Part shown: positions 42,938 through 51,698 of the stretch, piece after piece | Layout: every line of letters begins with the position of its first letter | Position numbering within the stretch: the first letter of the stretch is position 1 | Program-made: the position numbers and the translations under genes | The notes under the pieces: generated by a model | What the model was told of the DNA's origin: nothing | The model's database searches: none | The model's input: only the letters and a program-made list of their open reading frames with translations | Source of the DNA: Arenibacter algicola | Lineage (GTDB): Bacteria > Bacteroidota > Bacteroidia > Flavobacteriales > Flavobacteriaceae | Length of the DNA stretch: 64,000 nt | Reading direction: 5' to 3' | Assembly (NCBI RefSeq): GCF_000733925.1 | Contig: NZ_JPOO01000001.1 | Span: forward strand, 1,116,001 to 1,180,000

Positions 42938-42990
42938 GGGCATCCGTCCCATTTGCTTCCGACTACCATCGGAACGGGGCGGATGCCCTT
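42938..42990 (+). terminator. Terminator of mdh (two-step hairpin)
   Basis: The outer stem GGGCATCCG (42938-42946) / CGGATGCCC (42980-42988) encloses the inner TTCCGA (42958-42963) / TCGGAA (42969-42974). It is followed by TTATTTTAT. Confidence 0.75.
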
Positions 42991-43013
42991 ATTTTATAAA
43001 ACTGATAAATATA

Positions 43014-43044
43014 TTGTTAGTTCCTATGGGAAATAATATATTTG
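43014..43044 (+). promoter_or_regulatory. secDF promoter
   Basis: TTG (43014-43016), a 20-bp spacer and TATATTTG (43037-43044) make a textbook Bacteroidetes promoter, 41 bp before the gene. Confidence 0.75.
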
Positions 43045-43085
43045 CACGCTATTTAAGAATACCATTTTAAATTAATATATAACCA

Positions 43086-46049
43086 ATGCAAAATAAAGGA
43101 CTTATAAAGCTTTTCGCTTTTTTGTTTGGGCTAGTCAGTATTTATCAGCTATCCTATACATTTATTACCAATAAAGTAGAAAAGGATGCAACTGTCTTTG
43201 CTACCAATAAAATTTCAGAATCTGAAGAGGATTACCTTGCAAAAAGGGAAGCGCTGGAAGCAAGATATTTAGACTCTATAGGAGGGAATTCCATTTTAGG
43301 ATTTACCAATTATGACGAAGCCAAGAAAAAGGAGCTTAATAAGGGTCTGGATTTAAAAGGGGGAATCAATGTTACCCTTCAGATTTCTGTAAAGGATATT
43401 CTAAAGGGCCTTGCCAATAATACCAAGAATCCGGTTTTCAACAAAGCCTTGGCCGATGCCGATGCCGCTTCTAAGAGTAGTGATGCTACTTATATAGATC
43501 TGTTCTTTGAATCTTTTGACAAAATAAAGGGAGATACCAAATTGGCCTCTCCGGATATTTTCGCAAACAAAGGTTTGAGTGATGTCATCAATTTTCAAAT
43601 GACAGATGATCAGGTAAAACCGATTATTAGGACTAAGATTGATGAGTCCATCGTTTCTGCTTTTGAAGTACTTCGTGAGCGTATAGATGGCTTTGGTGTT
43701 ACCCAGCCCAATATTCAACGGGAAGGTAATTCTGGTCGAATATTGGTCGAATTGCCTGGTGCAAGGGATATAGGACGTGCACAGGATCTTTTGTCCAGTA
43801 CGGCCCAATTGGAATTTTGGGAAACTTATAAGCAAAGTAACCCTAGTTTAAGTACCTTTTTGCAGGCCGCCAACGAGAGGTTGAAGACTTTGGTTGAGGT
43901 TGAAAAGCCGGAAGAAGTTGTTAAACCGGAATCTGAACTGGATTCTTTGTTGTCTGATGTAGCACAAGATTCATTGGATTTTTCCCAAGATGTGAATCCA
44001 CTTTTTAGCCTGCTTATCCCAGCAAATCCTAACGGAAATGCCTTGGTTAGTGCAGCTATTCAGGATACGGCAAAAATTGGGGAATACCTTAGAATGAAGG
44101 AAATTCGCAGATTGATTCCGGCGGATATTCAATTTGTTAAGTTTGTTTGGGAACGTCCAACCGAAGGTTCGGAAGTTGTTGAATTATATGCATTAAAATC
44201 CAATAGGGACAATACACCTAGAATTAGTGGGGATGTTGTTTCCGATGCTTCGGATACTTTTGATCAATATAACAAGCCTGCGGTTACCATGACCATGAAT
44301 ACCAAAGGTGCCAAGGAATGGGAAAAATTAACAGGGGATGCCTTTAACAATCAGACCGGTATTGCTATCGTTTTGGATAATAAGGTATATACTGCTCCTG
44401 GTGTTTCTTCCGGGCCTATATCCGGTGGTCGTTCAGAGATTACGGGGACTTTTACCATCAACGAGACCAAGGATATTGCCAACGTACTAAGGGCCGGTAA
44501 ACTGCCTGCTTCTGCAGAAATAATTCAATCAGAAATTGTAGGACCATCATTGGGACAGGAAGCTATCAATAGTGGTTTCTTCTCCTTTATGATTGCCATG
44601 GCCATTGTATTGGTGTGGATGGTATTTTACTATGGAAAAGCGGGAATTTTTGCCGATATCGCCCTTCTGTTGAACATCTTGTTGATCTTTGGGGTATTGG
44701 TAAGTTTAAATGCGGTACTTACCCTTCCGGGAATAGCAGGTATTGTATTGACCATTGGTATGTCCGTGGATGCCAACGTACTTATTTTTGAACGTATTAA
44801 GGAAGAATTGGCAAAAGGAAAAGGACAGAGCCAAGCAATTGCGGATGGTTTTGGAAATGCTCTTTCTTCTATCTTGGATGCCAACATTACAACTGGTTTA
44901 ACGGCTTTAATACTATTTGTATTTGGTTCAGGTCCTATTAAAGGATTTGCCACCACTCTATTGATCGGTATTGTTACCTCCTTGTTCACGGCCATATTCA
45001 TCACTAGACTTTTGGTCGACTGGTATGTGAGTGGAAAAGGAAGAAAATTGGATTTCTCTACGGCCATGACAAAGAACCTGTTCAAGAATATCAACATCAA
45101 TTTCTTGGCCAAAAGGAAGATAGCTTATATAGCCTCTTCCATTTTAGTGGCAATAGGACTATTTTCATTATTAACCCAAGGTTTACAACAAGGGGTGGAT
45201 TTTGTTGGAGGACGTTCTTACACGGTAAGATTTGAGAAGATGGTAAATCCATCTGAAATCGCTTCGGAATTGAACACTGTTTTTGGAAGTGGTACCAATG
45301 TTAAGACTTACGGCGAGGCAAATCAGATAAAAATTACCACTCCTTATAAAGTGGATGTTGAGGGAATTGAGGTGGACAATGAAATTCAGAATAAACTGTA
45401 CGCTTCCCTTCAAAAATATTTGCCGGACGGTACCAGTTTTGAAGACTTTACCATAGGTAGTGGCGAAAAATCCATAGGTATCCTTCAATCCGTGAAAGTG
45501 GGTCCAACCATTGCGGATGATATTAAAAAGAATGCCTTCTTGGCCATTATTGGTTCTTTGGCGGTAGTTTTCCTTTATATCTTATTTAGGTTCCGTAGAT
45601 GGCAGTTCTCTTTGGGTGCAGTTGCGGCTGTATTCCATGATATTTTGATCGTGTTGGGTGTATTCTCCATCTTTGGTAAATTGATGCCTTTTAACATGGA
45701 AATCGATCAGGCCTTTATTGCAGCAATACTAACGGTTATTGGTTACTCCTTGAATGATACGGTGGTAGTATTTGACCGTATTAGGGAGATTATAGCTGAA
45801 AAAGGATGGAAAGCTGGTGAGAATACCAACTTGGCCCTTAACAGTACATTAAGTAGGACCTTGAATACCTCCATGACTACCTTGGTAGTGTTGTTGGCAA
45901 TATTCATATTTGGTGGCGAATCCCTAAGAGGATTTATGTTTGCCATGATTATAGGTATCATTGTTGGTACTTATTCCTCTTTGTTCATTGCAACTCCAGT
46001 AATGTTCGATACTTTGAAGAAGAAAACTCAAATAGGTAAGGAAGAGTAG
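43086..46049 (+). CDS. secDF: Protein translocase SecDF (fused SecD and SecF)
   Basis: This is a 987-residue fused translocase subunit, the normal form in Flavobacteriia. The SecD part has an N-terminal TM helix, a long periplasmic domain ('KGLDLKGGINVTLQIS', 'LRERIDGFGVTQPNIQ', 'RILVELPGARD') and five TM helices including 'GIVLTIGMSVDANVLIFERIKEE'. The SecF part starts near residue 675 ('INFLAKRKIAYI', 'GVDFVGGRSYTVRFE') and ends with TM helices carrying 'GYSLNDTVVVFDRIREI'. It uses the proton gradient to finish protein export through SecYEG. Single gene with its own promoter and terminator. Confidence 0.96.
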   Translation: MQNKGLIKLFAFLFGLVSIYQLSYTFITNKVEKDATVFATNKISESEEDYLAKREALEARYLDSIGGNSILGFTNYDEAKKKELNKGLDLKGGINVTLQISVKDILKGLANNTKNPVFNKALADADAASKSSDATYIDLFFESFDKIKGDTKLASPDIFANKGLSDVINFQMTDDQVKPIIRTKIDESIVSAFEVLRERIDGFGVTQPNIQREGNSGRILVELPGARDIGRAQDLLSSTAQLEFWETYKQSNPSLSTFLQAANERLKTLVEVEKPEEVVKPESELDSLLSDVAQDSLDFSQDVNPLFSLLIPANPNGNALVSAAIQDTAKIGEYLRMKEIRRLIPADIQFVKFVWERPTEGSEVVELYALKSNRDNTPRISGDVVSDASDTFDQYNKPAVTMTMNTKGAKEWEKLTGDAFNNQTGIAIVLDNKVYTAPGVSSGPISGGRSEITGTFTINETKDIANVLRAGKLPASAEIIQSEIVGPSLGQEAINSGFFSFMIAMAIVLVWMVFYYGKAGIFADIALLLNILLIFGVLVSLNAVLTLPGIAGIVLTIGMSVDANVLIFERIKEELAKGKGQSQAIADGFGNALSSILDANITTGLTALILFVFGSGPIKGFATTLLIGIVTSLFTAIFITRLLVDWYVSGKGRKLDFSTAMTKNLFKNININFLAKRKIAYIASSILVAIGLFSLLTQGLQQGVDFVGGRSYTVRFEKMVNPSEIASELNTVFGSGTNVKTYGEANQIKITTPYKVDVEGIEVDNEIQNKLYASLQKYLPDGTSFEDFTIGSGEKSIGILQSVKVGPTIADDIKKNAFLAIIGSLAVVFLYILFRFRRWQFSLGAVAAVFHDILIVLGVFSIFGKLMPFNMEIDQAFIAAILTVIGYSLNDTVVVFDRIREIIAEKGWKAGENTNLALNSTLSRTLNTSMTTLVVLLAIFIFGGESLRGFMFAMIIGIIVGTYSSLFIATPVMFDTLKKKTQIGKEE

Positions 46050-46072
46050 TGAACTCTAATCGACTATAATAC

Positions 46073-46098
46073 AAAAGGCCGCTGATCAGCGGCCTTTT
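46073..46098. terminator. Perfect 26-bp palindromic bidirectional terminator
   Basis: AAAAGGCCGC, TGATCA, GCGGCCTTTT is an exact palindrome from 46073 to 46098, flanked by T on the right. It serves the secDF end on one strand and the ABC gene end (stop 46100) on the other. Confidence 0.88.
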
Positions 46099-46099
46099 T

Positions 46100-47359
46100 T
46101 TATATTATTTTTCCATGGGATCCTTCGGGCGATGCTTGTAGCTCGTAGATAAATTGGGGTTCCAATCCCGGTTCTTTCCTATGGGATACAAAGACAATGG
46201 CCGACTTGCTTTCCTTGGCAATTTTATTGACAAGGGATATAAAAAGCGCTGCACTTTCATCATCCAACCCGGCCGTAGGTTCATCCAAAATCAGTAGGGG
46301 AGGATGCTTTATCATGGCTCTAGCGGTCATGACCATGCGCTGTTGCCCTGCAGACAGGTCGGCAAAAAGAACGTCCCTAAGGTGCCACATATCCAGAATT
46401 ATCAGCCATTCTTTGGCTAGGGCCTTTTGGTTTTCCGTAGCCCTTAGATAGAGGCCAACAGAATCGTTCATCCCCGAGATAACCATGTTAATACAAGAGT
46501 GCAGGCCCGAAAATTTATCGGTCATAGCGGGGGTGTAGTATCCAATCCTTTTCTTGATGTCCCATACGCTTTCACCGCTGCCCTTGCGTTGGCCAAAAAG
46601 GTAAAGTTGCTGTCCGTAGCCTTTATGATTGTCGCCCGTAATCATGGACAGTAGTGTTGATTTCCCACTTCCGTTAAGACCTATAAGTTGCCAGAACTCC
46701 CCTTTTTTAATAGTCCAGTTAATTTTGTCCAGTACTTTTTTGTCCCCATAAATTACACTTATGTCCTTGCAATCTATTAAAACGGATTCTCCATAGTCGG
46801 TGGGAGTTATGGGCTTAGGGATTCTGCCGGTAAAGGAAGTAACTACGGATGGGTTATGTTTCTTAATTATTTTGGATCCACTTTCCAACGGTCTTATATT
46901 GGATCCTTCCAAAATCATCTCTTGGGTAATAAACGGTAGAATATCAGCTTTTCTGCTTATGAGCTGAATAATAAATGTATTTTTGGAAATGTGGTCAAGG
47001 GAGGCTTTTAAGTCCTTTTGGGCGTCCTTATCCAAATTGTCGAAGGGATTGTCCAAAACAATATAATCCGGCTTTAAATGAAAGATATATTTCAATAACG
47101 CCTTTTTTTGTTCCCCGCTAGACATCGTCTTAAGCAGTTGTTGTGAATTTTTATTAATTATCTGGATTCCATGCCTTTCCTCCTCGTCAATAAACTCGTT
47201 TAAGGTTATTTTGGAAAATAAGGCCCCGTTCAATTTCTCCAAGGCGTCAAATCCCTCCGGAAGGGGTCCTTCCAATACATTTTTTATGAACTGGTCCTTA
47301 TGTGAGTTGTTGCTTATAAATACGGCCCAGTGCATTCTTTTGTGCATGATTAATGGCAT
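46100..47359 (-). CDS. Tandem ABC ATPase, ModF-like, with a degenerate first domain
   Basis: This 419-residue cytosolic protein has two ABC ATPase domains. The second (about 190-419) is complete: Walker A 'GLNGSGKSTLLSMI', signature 'LSAGQQRMVM', Walker B 'LLILDEPTAGLDD' and 'FVSHRKEP'. The first (about 1-165) keeps a signature-like 'SSGEQKKALL' and Walker B-like 'DYIVLDNPFDNLD' but has no Walker A. This is the arrangement of the ModF/PhrA group of E. coli, linked to molybdate or photorepair regions but of unclear role. ATG 47359 is preferred over TTG 47368. No permease gene is next to it. Confidence 0.8.
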   Translation of the reverse strand: MPLIMHKRMHWAVFISNNSHKDQFIKNVLEGPLPEGFDALEKLNGALFSKITLNEFIDEEERHGIQIINKNSQQLLKTMSSGEQKKALLKYIFHLKPDYIVLDNPFDNLDKDAQKDLKASLDHISKNTFIIQLISRKADILPFITQEMILEGSNIRPLESGSKIIKKHNPSVVTSFTGRIPKPITPTDYGESVLIDCKDISVIYGDKKVLDKINWTIKKGEFWQLIGLNGSGKSTLLSMITGDNHKGYGQQLYLFGQRKGSGESVWDIKKRIGYYTPAMTDKFSGLHSCINMVISGMNDSVGLYLRATENQKALAKEWLIILDMWHLRDVLFADLSAGQQRMVMTARAMIKHPPLLILDEPTAGLDDESAALFISLVNKIAKESKSAIVFVSHRKEPGLEPQFIYELQASPEGSHGKII

Positions 47360-47414
47360 TTTATTCAATTCAAAGGAAAATAAATTATCAATTTAATTAT
47401 TACAATTTTTGACT

Positions 47415-49598
47415 TTATTTATTGAACCAATAAGTGAATTTTAATGTGAGAGCCCAATTTCTTCCTTCAAAGGGTTCAATAAGGTAGTTGTTGCTGTACA
47501 CTAAAAATAAGTCGGACGCTGGCTTGTATCGCCATTGAAACCGCGAATTTAGATTAAAGTTTTTGGATTGCTCATTGTATTGGAACAAGGTGGCAAAGAA
47601 TAATTTATTGGTAAAGGTTATATCTACTTCCGAGCCAATAAGCCAAAATTCTGTGTTGTTCCATGGCGCTGGTAGATTGATGTGGTTATAGCTTAAATTA
47701 CTGCTTAGACTTACGAAGGGTTGAAAACGGTAACCCAATTCGCTAATAAGGCTTGTTCTGTTGCCTTCAGAATAATATCCTCCAAAACGCCCACCAAAGG
47801 AATACGTAAACATACTTTGGGGCTTGGAAATGAAATCGAAGGTATAGGCATTCCAATGGTGCTGGGTTCCAACGTCCAAGGATTCCTTGCCCGATCTTGT
47901 AGGGTCAAAAGGGGACAGTAGTTCCACGTATTCGTCGGATACGCCAAAGTTCAATTTGGAACGGTCCCGAAAGTCCAACAGGTACTCCAAAAGGTTAATA
48001 TTGTCTGTACGCTCCAATTTTTCATTAAAAAAATAGCTTGCGCTTAGTTTTGGGCCATGACTCAAAATGGTACTCTTTTTGGGAAAGAATAGATGCCCTA
48101 TATAGGAAGTAACGTTTACGTAGCCATTTCTTGGCACAAAACCAACTTCGGCAGTATAATCGTCCTCAACCGATTCTTCCTGTATTTTCCAATTCCATTT
48201 ACGGCTTTTATATTCCAAATGGGCCGCTTGGGAAATTCCGTTGCCATTCTTGTTGGGGGCGAATGACTTCAGGAAAAAGGCTTTCCCTGTCCATTGGTTA
48301 TTGGCGGAAGCTAAATTATATTCCAAACCCACATTTCTATTGAATTTTGGAAAAACTGTTCTTAGGGAATCCGTATCCTGTGGGTAATTAAAAGATTCCT
48401 TGTTTACCAACATAAGGCCTATGCTAGACCTTGCAAAGACTTTTCTTTGTAATGAGAGTACACCAAAATTTTGACTAGGCAGCCCAGTTTCATCTATGCT
48501 TGCCGTTTGCATATCCATAAGACCCAAGCGCCATTTTTTATTGAGGTTACCACTAACCCTTGCGCCAGCTCTTATGGGGACGCCCAATCCAATTCTCCTG
48601 GAGAAAAACGGACGTATGGTGGCATAACCAAAGTTGGCAAAGAGATCTCCGTTCTCCAAAAAGAACTGTCTTTTTTCTGGAAAAAAAAGTTCAAATCGGT
48701 CTAGATTGGTTACCTGTCGATCTACCTCTACCTGTGAGAAATCCGGATTTACCGTCAAGTCCAGATTTAAAGAAGTGCTAAGACTGAACTTGACATCGCC
48801 TCCAATTTTTTTATCATACTGGGTATCCGTGTTATTTTCCATATCTTCACCAATACCTCCCAATACATAAGGAATAATGGAAAAATTTGTTTTTGGGGAA
48901 GGAGGAGGGGAATCCCAGACCAAAGTTCCGGTATAGGCCAGTGAAGCCGTGGGAAATTGTCGGGGAATGGGAGTCCAACTCGATTTTTCGCCCGACTTTA
49001 AATCCAGTCGACTAAAGTTAATGCCCCATTCCATAACACCATCCTCATAACGTATGGATTTGAAGGGGATAGCCATTTCAAAGACCCATTTTTCATCATC
49101 GCTTGTTACTGCAGATACCCATTTGCTGTCCCAGTTGAGATCTACGCTTCCACCACTGTGCATGGTACCGTCCCATTGGGCGCCTGCAGCGTTGGAGCCA
49201 AAAGAATAACCGGTGGTTTGGTTGTTAAAGGGATCCATAAACAACAAAAAGTTGTCATTTTTTCCAAAACTAAAATCCCGGCGTAATGATTCTACGTAGT
49301 AAGGGCCTTTGGTGGCGTTGTAAAAAGTGGCCAAAAGGTAAAGATTGTTTTCGTCGTAGGTCATCCGGATCTCAGAGGGTTCATTGGCCATTCCGGTATC
49401 CATTGGCAATACCATATAAAAGTTGGTTGCCACATCGGTATCCTGCCAGGCCAAATCGTTCCCGATCCCATCTACTTCTATAGCTGCTGTTGTCTTGTGA
49501 ATATGTAGTTGAAAGGACTGGTTTTTTTTCTGAGCCGCAAGCGGTAAGGCCAAAGCAAGGGCTAAAAGAGTTAGGGGAACTTTTTTATAGACTGACAA
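47415..49598 (-). CDS. DUF5916 protein: CBM9-like domain plus outer-membrane barrel
   Basis: This 727-residue exported protein starts at TTG 49598, which is supported by the signal peptide that directly follows ('TLLALALALPLAAQ'). The N-terminal part (about 30-225) looks like a CBM9/carbohydrate-binding domain: 'AIEVDGIGNDLAWQD', 'YDENNLYLLATFYN', 'WVFEMAIPFKSIRY', 'WGINFSRLDLK'. The rest is a beta-barrel with 'FFPEKRQFFLENGDLF' and 'FFSRRIGLG', typical of DUF5916 proteins of Bacteroidetes. Function is unknown; sugar or envelope-related tasks are suggested by the domain. Monocistronic. Confidence 0.85.
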   Translation of the reverse strand: MSVYKKVPLTLLALALALPLAAQKKNQSFQLHIHKTTAAIEVDGIGNDLAWQDTDVATNFYMVLPMDTGMANEPSEIRMTYDENNLYLLATFYNATKGPYYVESLRRDFSFGKNDNFLLFMDPFNNQTTGYSFGSNAAGAQWDGTMHSGGSVDLNWDSKWVSAVTSDDEKWVFEMAIPFKSIRYEDGVMEWGINFSRLDLKSGEKSSWTPIPRQFPTASLAYTGTLVWDSPPPSPKTNFSIIPYVLGGIGEDMENNTDTQYDKKIGGDVKFSLSTSLNLDLTVNPDFSQVEVDRQVTNLDRFELFFPEKRQFFLENGDLFANFGYATIRPFFSRRIGLGVPIRAGARVSGNLNKKWRLGLMDMQTASIDETGLPSQNFGVLSLQRKVFARSSIGLMLVNKESFNYPQDTDSLRTVFPKFNRNVGLEYNLASANNQWTGKAFFLKSFAPNKNGNGISQAAHLEYKSRKWNWKIQEESVEDDYTAEVGFVPRNGYVNVTSYIGHLFFPKKSTILSHGPKLSASYFFNEKLERTDNINLLEYLLDFRDRSKLNFGVSDEYVELLSPFDPTRSGKESLDVGTQHHWNAYTFDFISKPQSMFTYSFGGRFGGYYSEGNRTSLISELGYRFQPFVSLSSNLSYNHINLPAPWNNTEFWLIGSEVDITFTNKLFFATLFQYNEQSKNFNLNSRFQWRYKPASDLFLVYSNNYLIEPFEGRNWALTLKFTYWFNK

Positions 49599-49707
49599 AG
49601 GAATGATTTTTTGTTGGTTGAACTCTCTAAAATAGGCATTTTATGAGTATTTGAGCCATTTAGAGTACCTTACTTTCTAAACTGAACCAAACAATCTTAT
49701 TCGCCAG

Positions 49708-50199
49708 TTATGGTGTTTTTCTATATGCAATGGAATCCCCCACGGCTAAAGTCCATTTGTCCGACATGCCGGCATTTACTTCCAGAACATATTTTACGGG
49801 AACTTTAGAGGGCAAGCTATTTTCCTTATAGGGTTGTGCATTTTTTTGAAAACTGGCGATTTTCAATTGGTCGTCCACAAAGATGAGGTCTAAGGGAAAT
49901 TCGGTGTTTTTCATATAGAAGTAATGCATGGCAACATCATCAAAAACAAAAAGCATTCCCTGGCCAGGCTCCATGGAACTGCGGTACATGAGGCCAGTTT
50001 CCCTTTCATAATCGGTATCCGCTATTTCTATATCCAGAGTGGTTAAAAGAGAATCCGACCCTTTCTTCAGTATGCGAAGATCCCCTTCCTTTTTGAAGGT
50101 GACCGGAGCTGTTTTTATAGCTTTTTTCGATTCTTCCTTACAGGAAAGCTGAATGATAAAACAAACAACAAAGAGTAGATAGATTTTATTATTTCCCAT
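49708..50199 (-). CDS. DUF192-family lipoprotein
   Basis: This 163-residue predicted lipoprotein has the lipobox 'FIIQLSC'. The domain 'ETGLMYRSSMEPGQGMLFVFD', 'YFYMKNTEFPLDLIFVDD', 'LEVNAG' and 'VGDSI' is characteristic of DUF192, a small conserved fold of unknown function found widely in bacteria. ATG 50199 is preferred over ATG 50229 because it begins directly at the signal sequence and gives a sensible gap of 44 bp to lgt. It follows lgt in the same direction and may be co-transcribed with it; its own product is itself a substrate of Lgt. Confidence 0.85.
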   Translation of the reverse strand: MGNNKIYLLFVVCFIIQLSCKEESKKAIKTAPVTFKKEGDLRILKKGSDSLLTTLDIEIADTDYERETGLMYRSSMEPGQGMLFVFDDVAMHYFYMKNTEFPLDLIFVDDQLKIASFQKNAQPYKENSLPSKVPVKYVLEVNAGMSDKWTLAVGDSIAYRKTP

Positions 50200-50243
50200 T
50201 TTACAATTTCTGTTTGGTGCAGTTGCCATTATTCTTCTGCAGC

Positions 50244-51212
50244 TTACTTTTTAGAGGTGCCCGATTTTGGTCTGAGGATATAATAGAATCCAACTAAAAT
50301 AAATGGTATGCTCAACCATTGGCCGGTGGATAATAAACCAAGAGATTCCTCAAATCCGCCCTGACTTTTCTTTACGTATTCCACAAAGAACCGAACCGTC
50401 CATAAAAGCACTAGGAATACTCCAAAAAGGTACCCAAGTTTATCTTTTTTGTCTGTTTTCCAATATAGGTAATACAAAATGGCAAAGACAAAAATATAAC
50501 AAAACCCTTCGTACAGTTGTGCGGGATGCCTGTAGGGAATAGCCTCAAGGTACTCGGCAAACCGAGGGTCTTTTTCAATAAGGTTATACGCGGCATTTAC
50601 CGTTTTTTCTTGGGTAATGGATAATACTTTGTACGCAGGCATGTCGTCGGAATCCCGGATGAACCTAGTGGCAAGGGCAAAGGATTTTTCCACAGGTTTG
50701 CCGTTGATTTCCGAATTGAAGAAATTCCCTAAACGGACACAAAAAGCGCCAATAGAGACTGGAATAACAATGCGATCCAGAATCCATAGAATTTTGAATT
50801 CAGGATATTTTCTGGTGTAGAGGTACATGCCTATAATTATTCCTATAGCAGCCCCGTGGCTGGCCAAGCCAGTAAATCCTGTAAATTCGTAACCATTAAT
50901 AAATCCAAAGAGTTGACTATCCGCACTTTCCCTTATTGGTAATAGTATTTCCAATAAATGGTTTTGATAATAGGGCCAATCATAAAAGAACACATGTCCC
51001 AATCTTGCCCCTAACATGGTAGCCAGAACGGTATAGATAAAAAGGGAGTCCAGCTGCTCCAGGGACTTTTTTTCTTTTAAAAAAATCTTTTTCATGAGAT
51101 ACCAGCCCAATGCGAAAGCAATTATCCAAAGAAGATTGTAATATTTTATTTGAATTACCCCAATTTTAAAAAGGGTATCGGCGGGATTCCAAGTAAAGCC
51201 TAAAAAGTACAT
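50244..51212 (-). CDS. lgt: Prolipoprotein diacylglyceryl transferase
   Basis: This 322-residue inner-membrane enzyme moves a diacylglyceryl group from phosphatidylglycerol to the lipobox cysteine of prolipoproteins. Family motifs are visible: 'GARLGHVFFYDW', 'GLASHGAAIG' (essential His-Gly), 'GAFCVRLGNFFNSEINGKP' (Lgt signature) and 'HPAQLYEG'. About seven TM helices are predicted. It is required for all lipoproteins in this window, including the SusD, PL6 and PL7 products. The gene ahead of the DUF192 gene; a 232-bp gap separates it from yidD. Confidence 0.95.
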   Translation of the reverse strand: MYFLGFTWNPADTLFKIGVIQIKYYNLLWIIAFALGWYLMKKIFLKEKKSLEQLDSLFIYTVLATMLGARLGHVFFYDWPYYQNHLLEILLPIRESADSQLFGFINGYEFTGFTGLASHGAAIGIIIGMYLYTRKYPEFKILWILDRIVIPVSIGAFCVRLGNFFNSEINGKPVEKSFALATRFIRDSDDMPAYKVLSITQEKTVNAAYNLIEKDPRFAEYLEAIPYRHPAQLYEGFCYIFVFAILYYLYWKTDKKDKLGYLFGVFLVLLWTVRFFVEYVKKSQGGFEESLGLLSTGQWLSIPFILVGFYYILRPKSGTSKK

Positions 51213-51444
51213 CTACGATTTTTTTTAAGCGACTAAGATAAGTAAATACTGCAAAGAATAGTGGACGGAAATAGGTTAATTTGGAAATCTGCTATTGGAT
51301 CAATTTGTAATTAAAACAATATATCAATGAATCACTATATGATTATGGAAGTGTACTCATATTACAATGGCTCAATGCAGATTTCAATAATTATTTAGGA
51401 GCAGGAAAACAGAACTGGAAACTAGAAAAGAGGTAATAAGGCAA

Positions 51445-51675
51445 CTATGGAACGGGGTCATATCCACTTCCTCCCCAAGGGTGGCAACTAAAGATTCTCT
51501 TTAAGGCTAGCCATCCTCCTTTGAACAGTCCGTGTTTTTGCAGGGCCTCCAAAGTGTATTGTGAACAGGTGGGGGAATAGCGACAGGAGGCCGGGGTAAG
51601 GGGTGAGATAAAATTCTGATAAAATTTCACCAATAGTACAAATGGGGCAATTAATATTTTTTTTATAAATGCCAT
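51445..51675 (-). CDS. yidD: Membrane protein insertion efficiency factor YidD
   Basis: This 76-residue protein has an amphipathic N-terminus and the conserved core 'YQNFISPLTPASCRYSPTCSQY', quoted in parts: 'SPLTPASCRY', 'SPTCSQYTLEAL' and 'CHPWGGSGYDPVP'. Length and motif are standard for YidD, which helps YidC insert membrane proteins. It lies 23 bp after the cysS stop on the same strand and is probably the last gene of a folE-cysS-yidD run. Confidence 0.94.
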   Translation of the reverse strand: MAFIKKILIAPFVLLVKFYQNFISPLTPASCRYSPTCSQYTLEALQKHGLFKGGWLALKRIFSCHPWGGSGYDPVP

Positions 51676-51698
51676 AGTATTAAAAATTGCAGCCTGGT

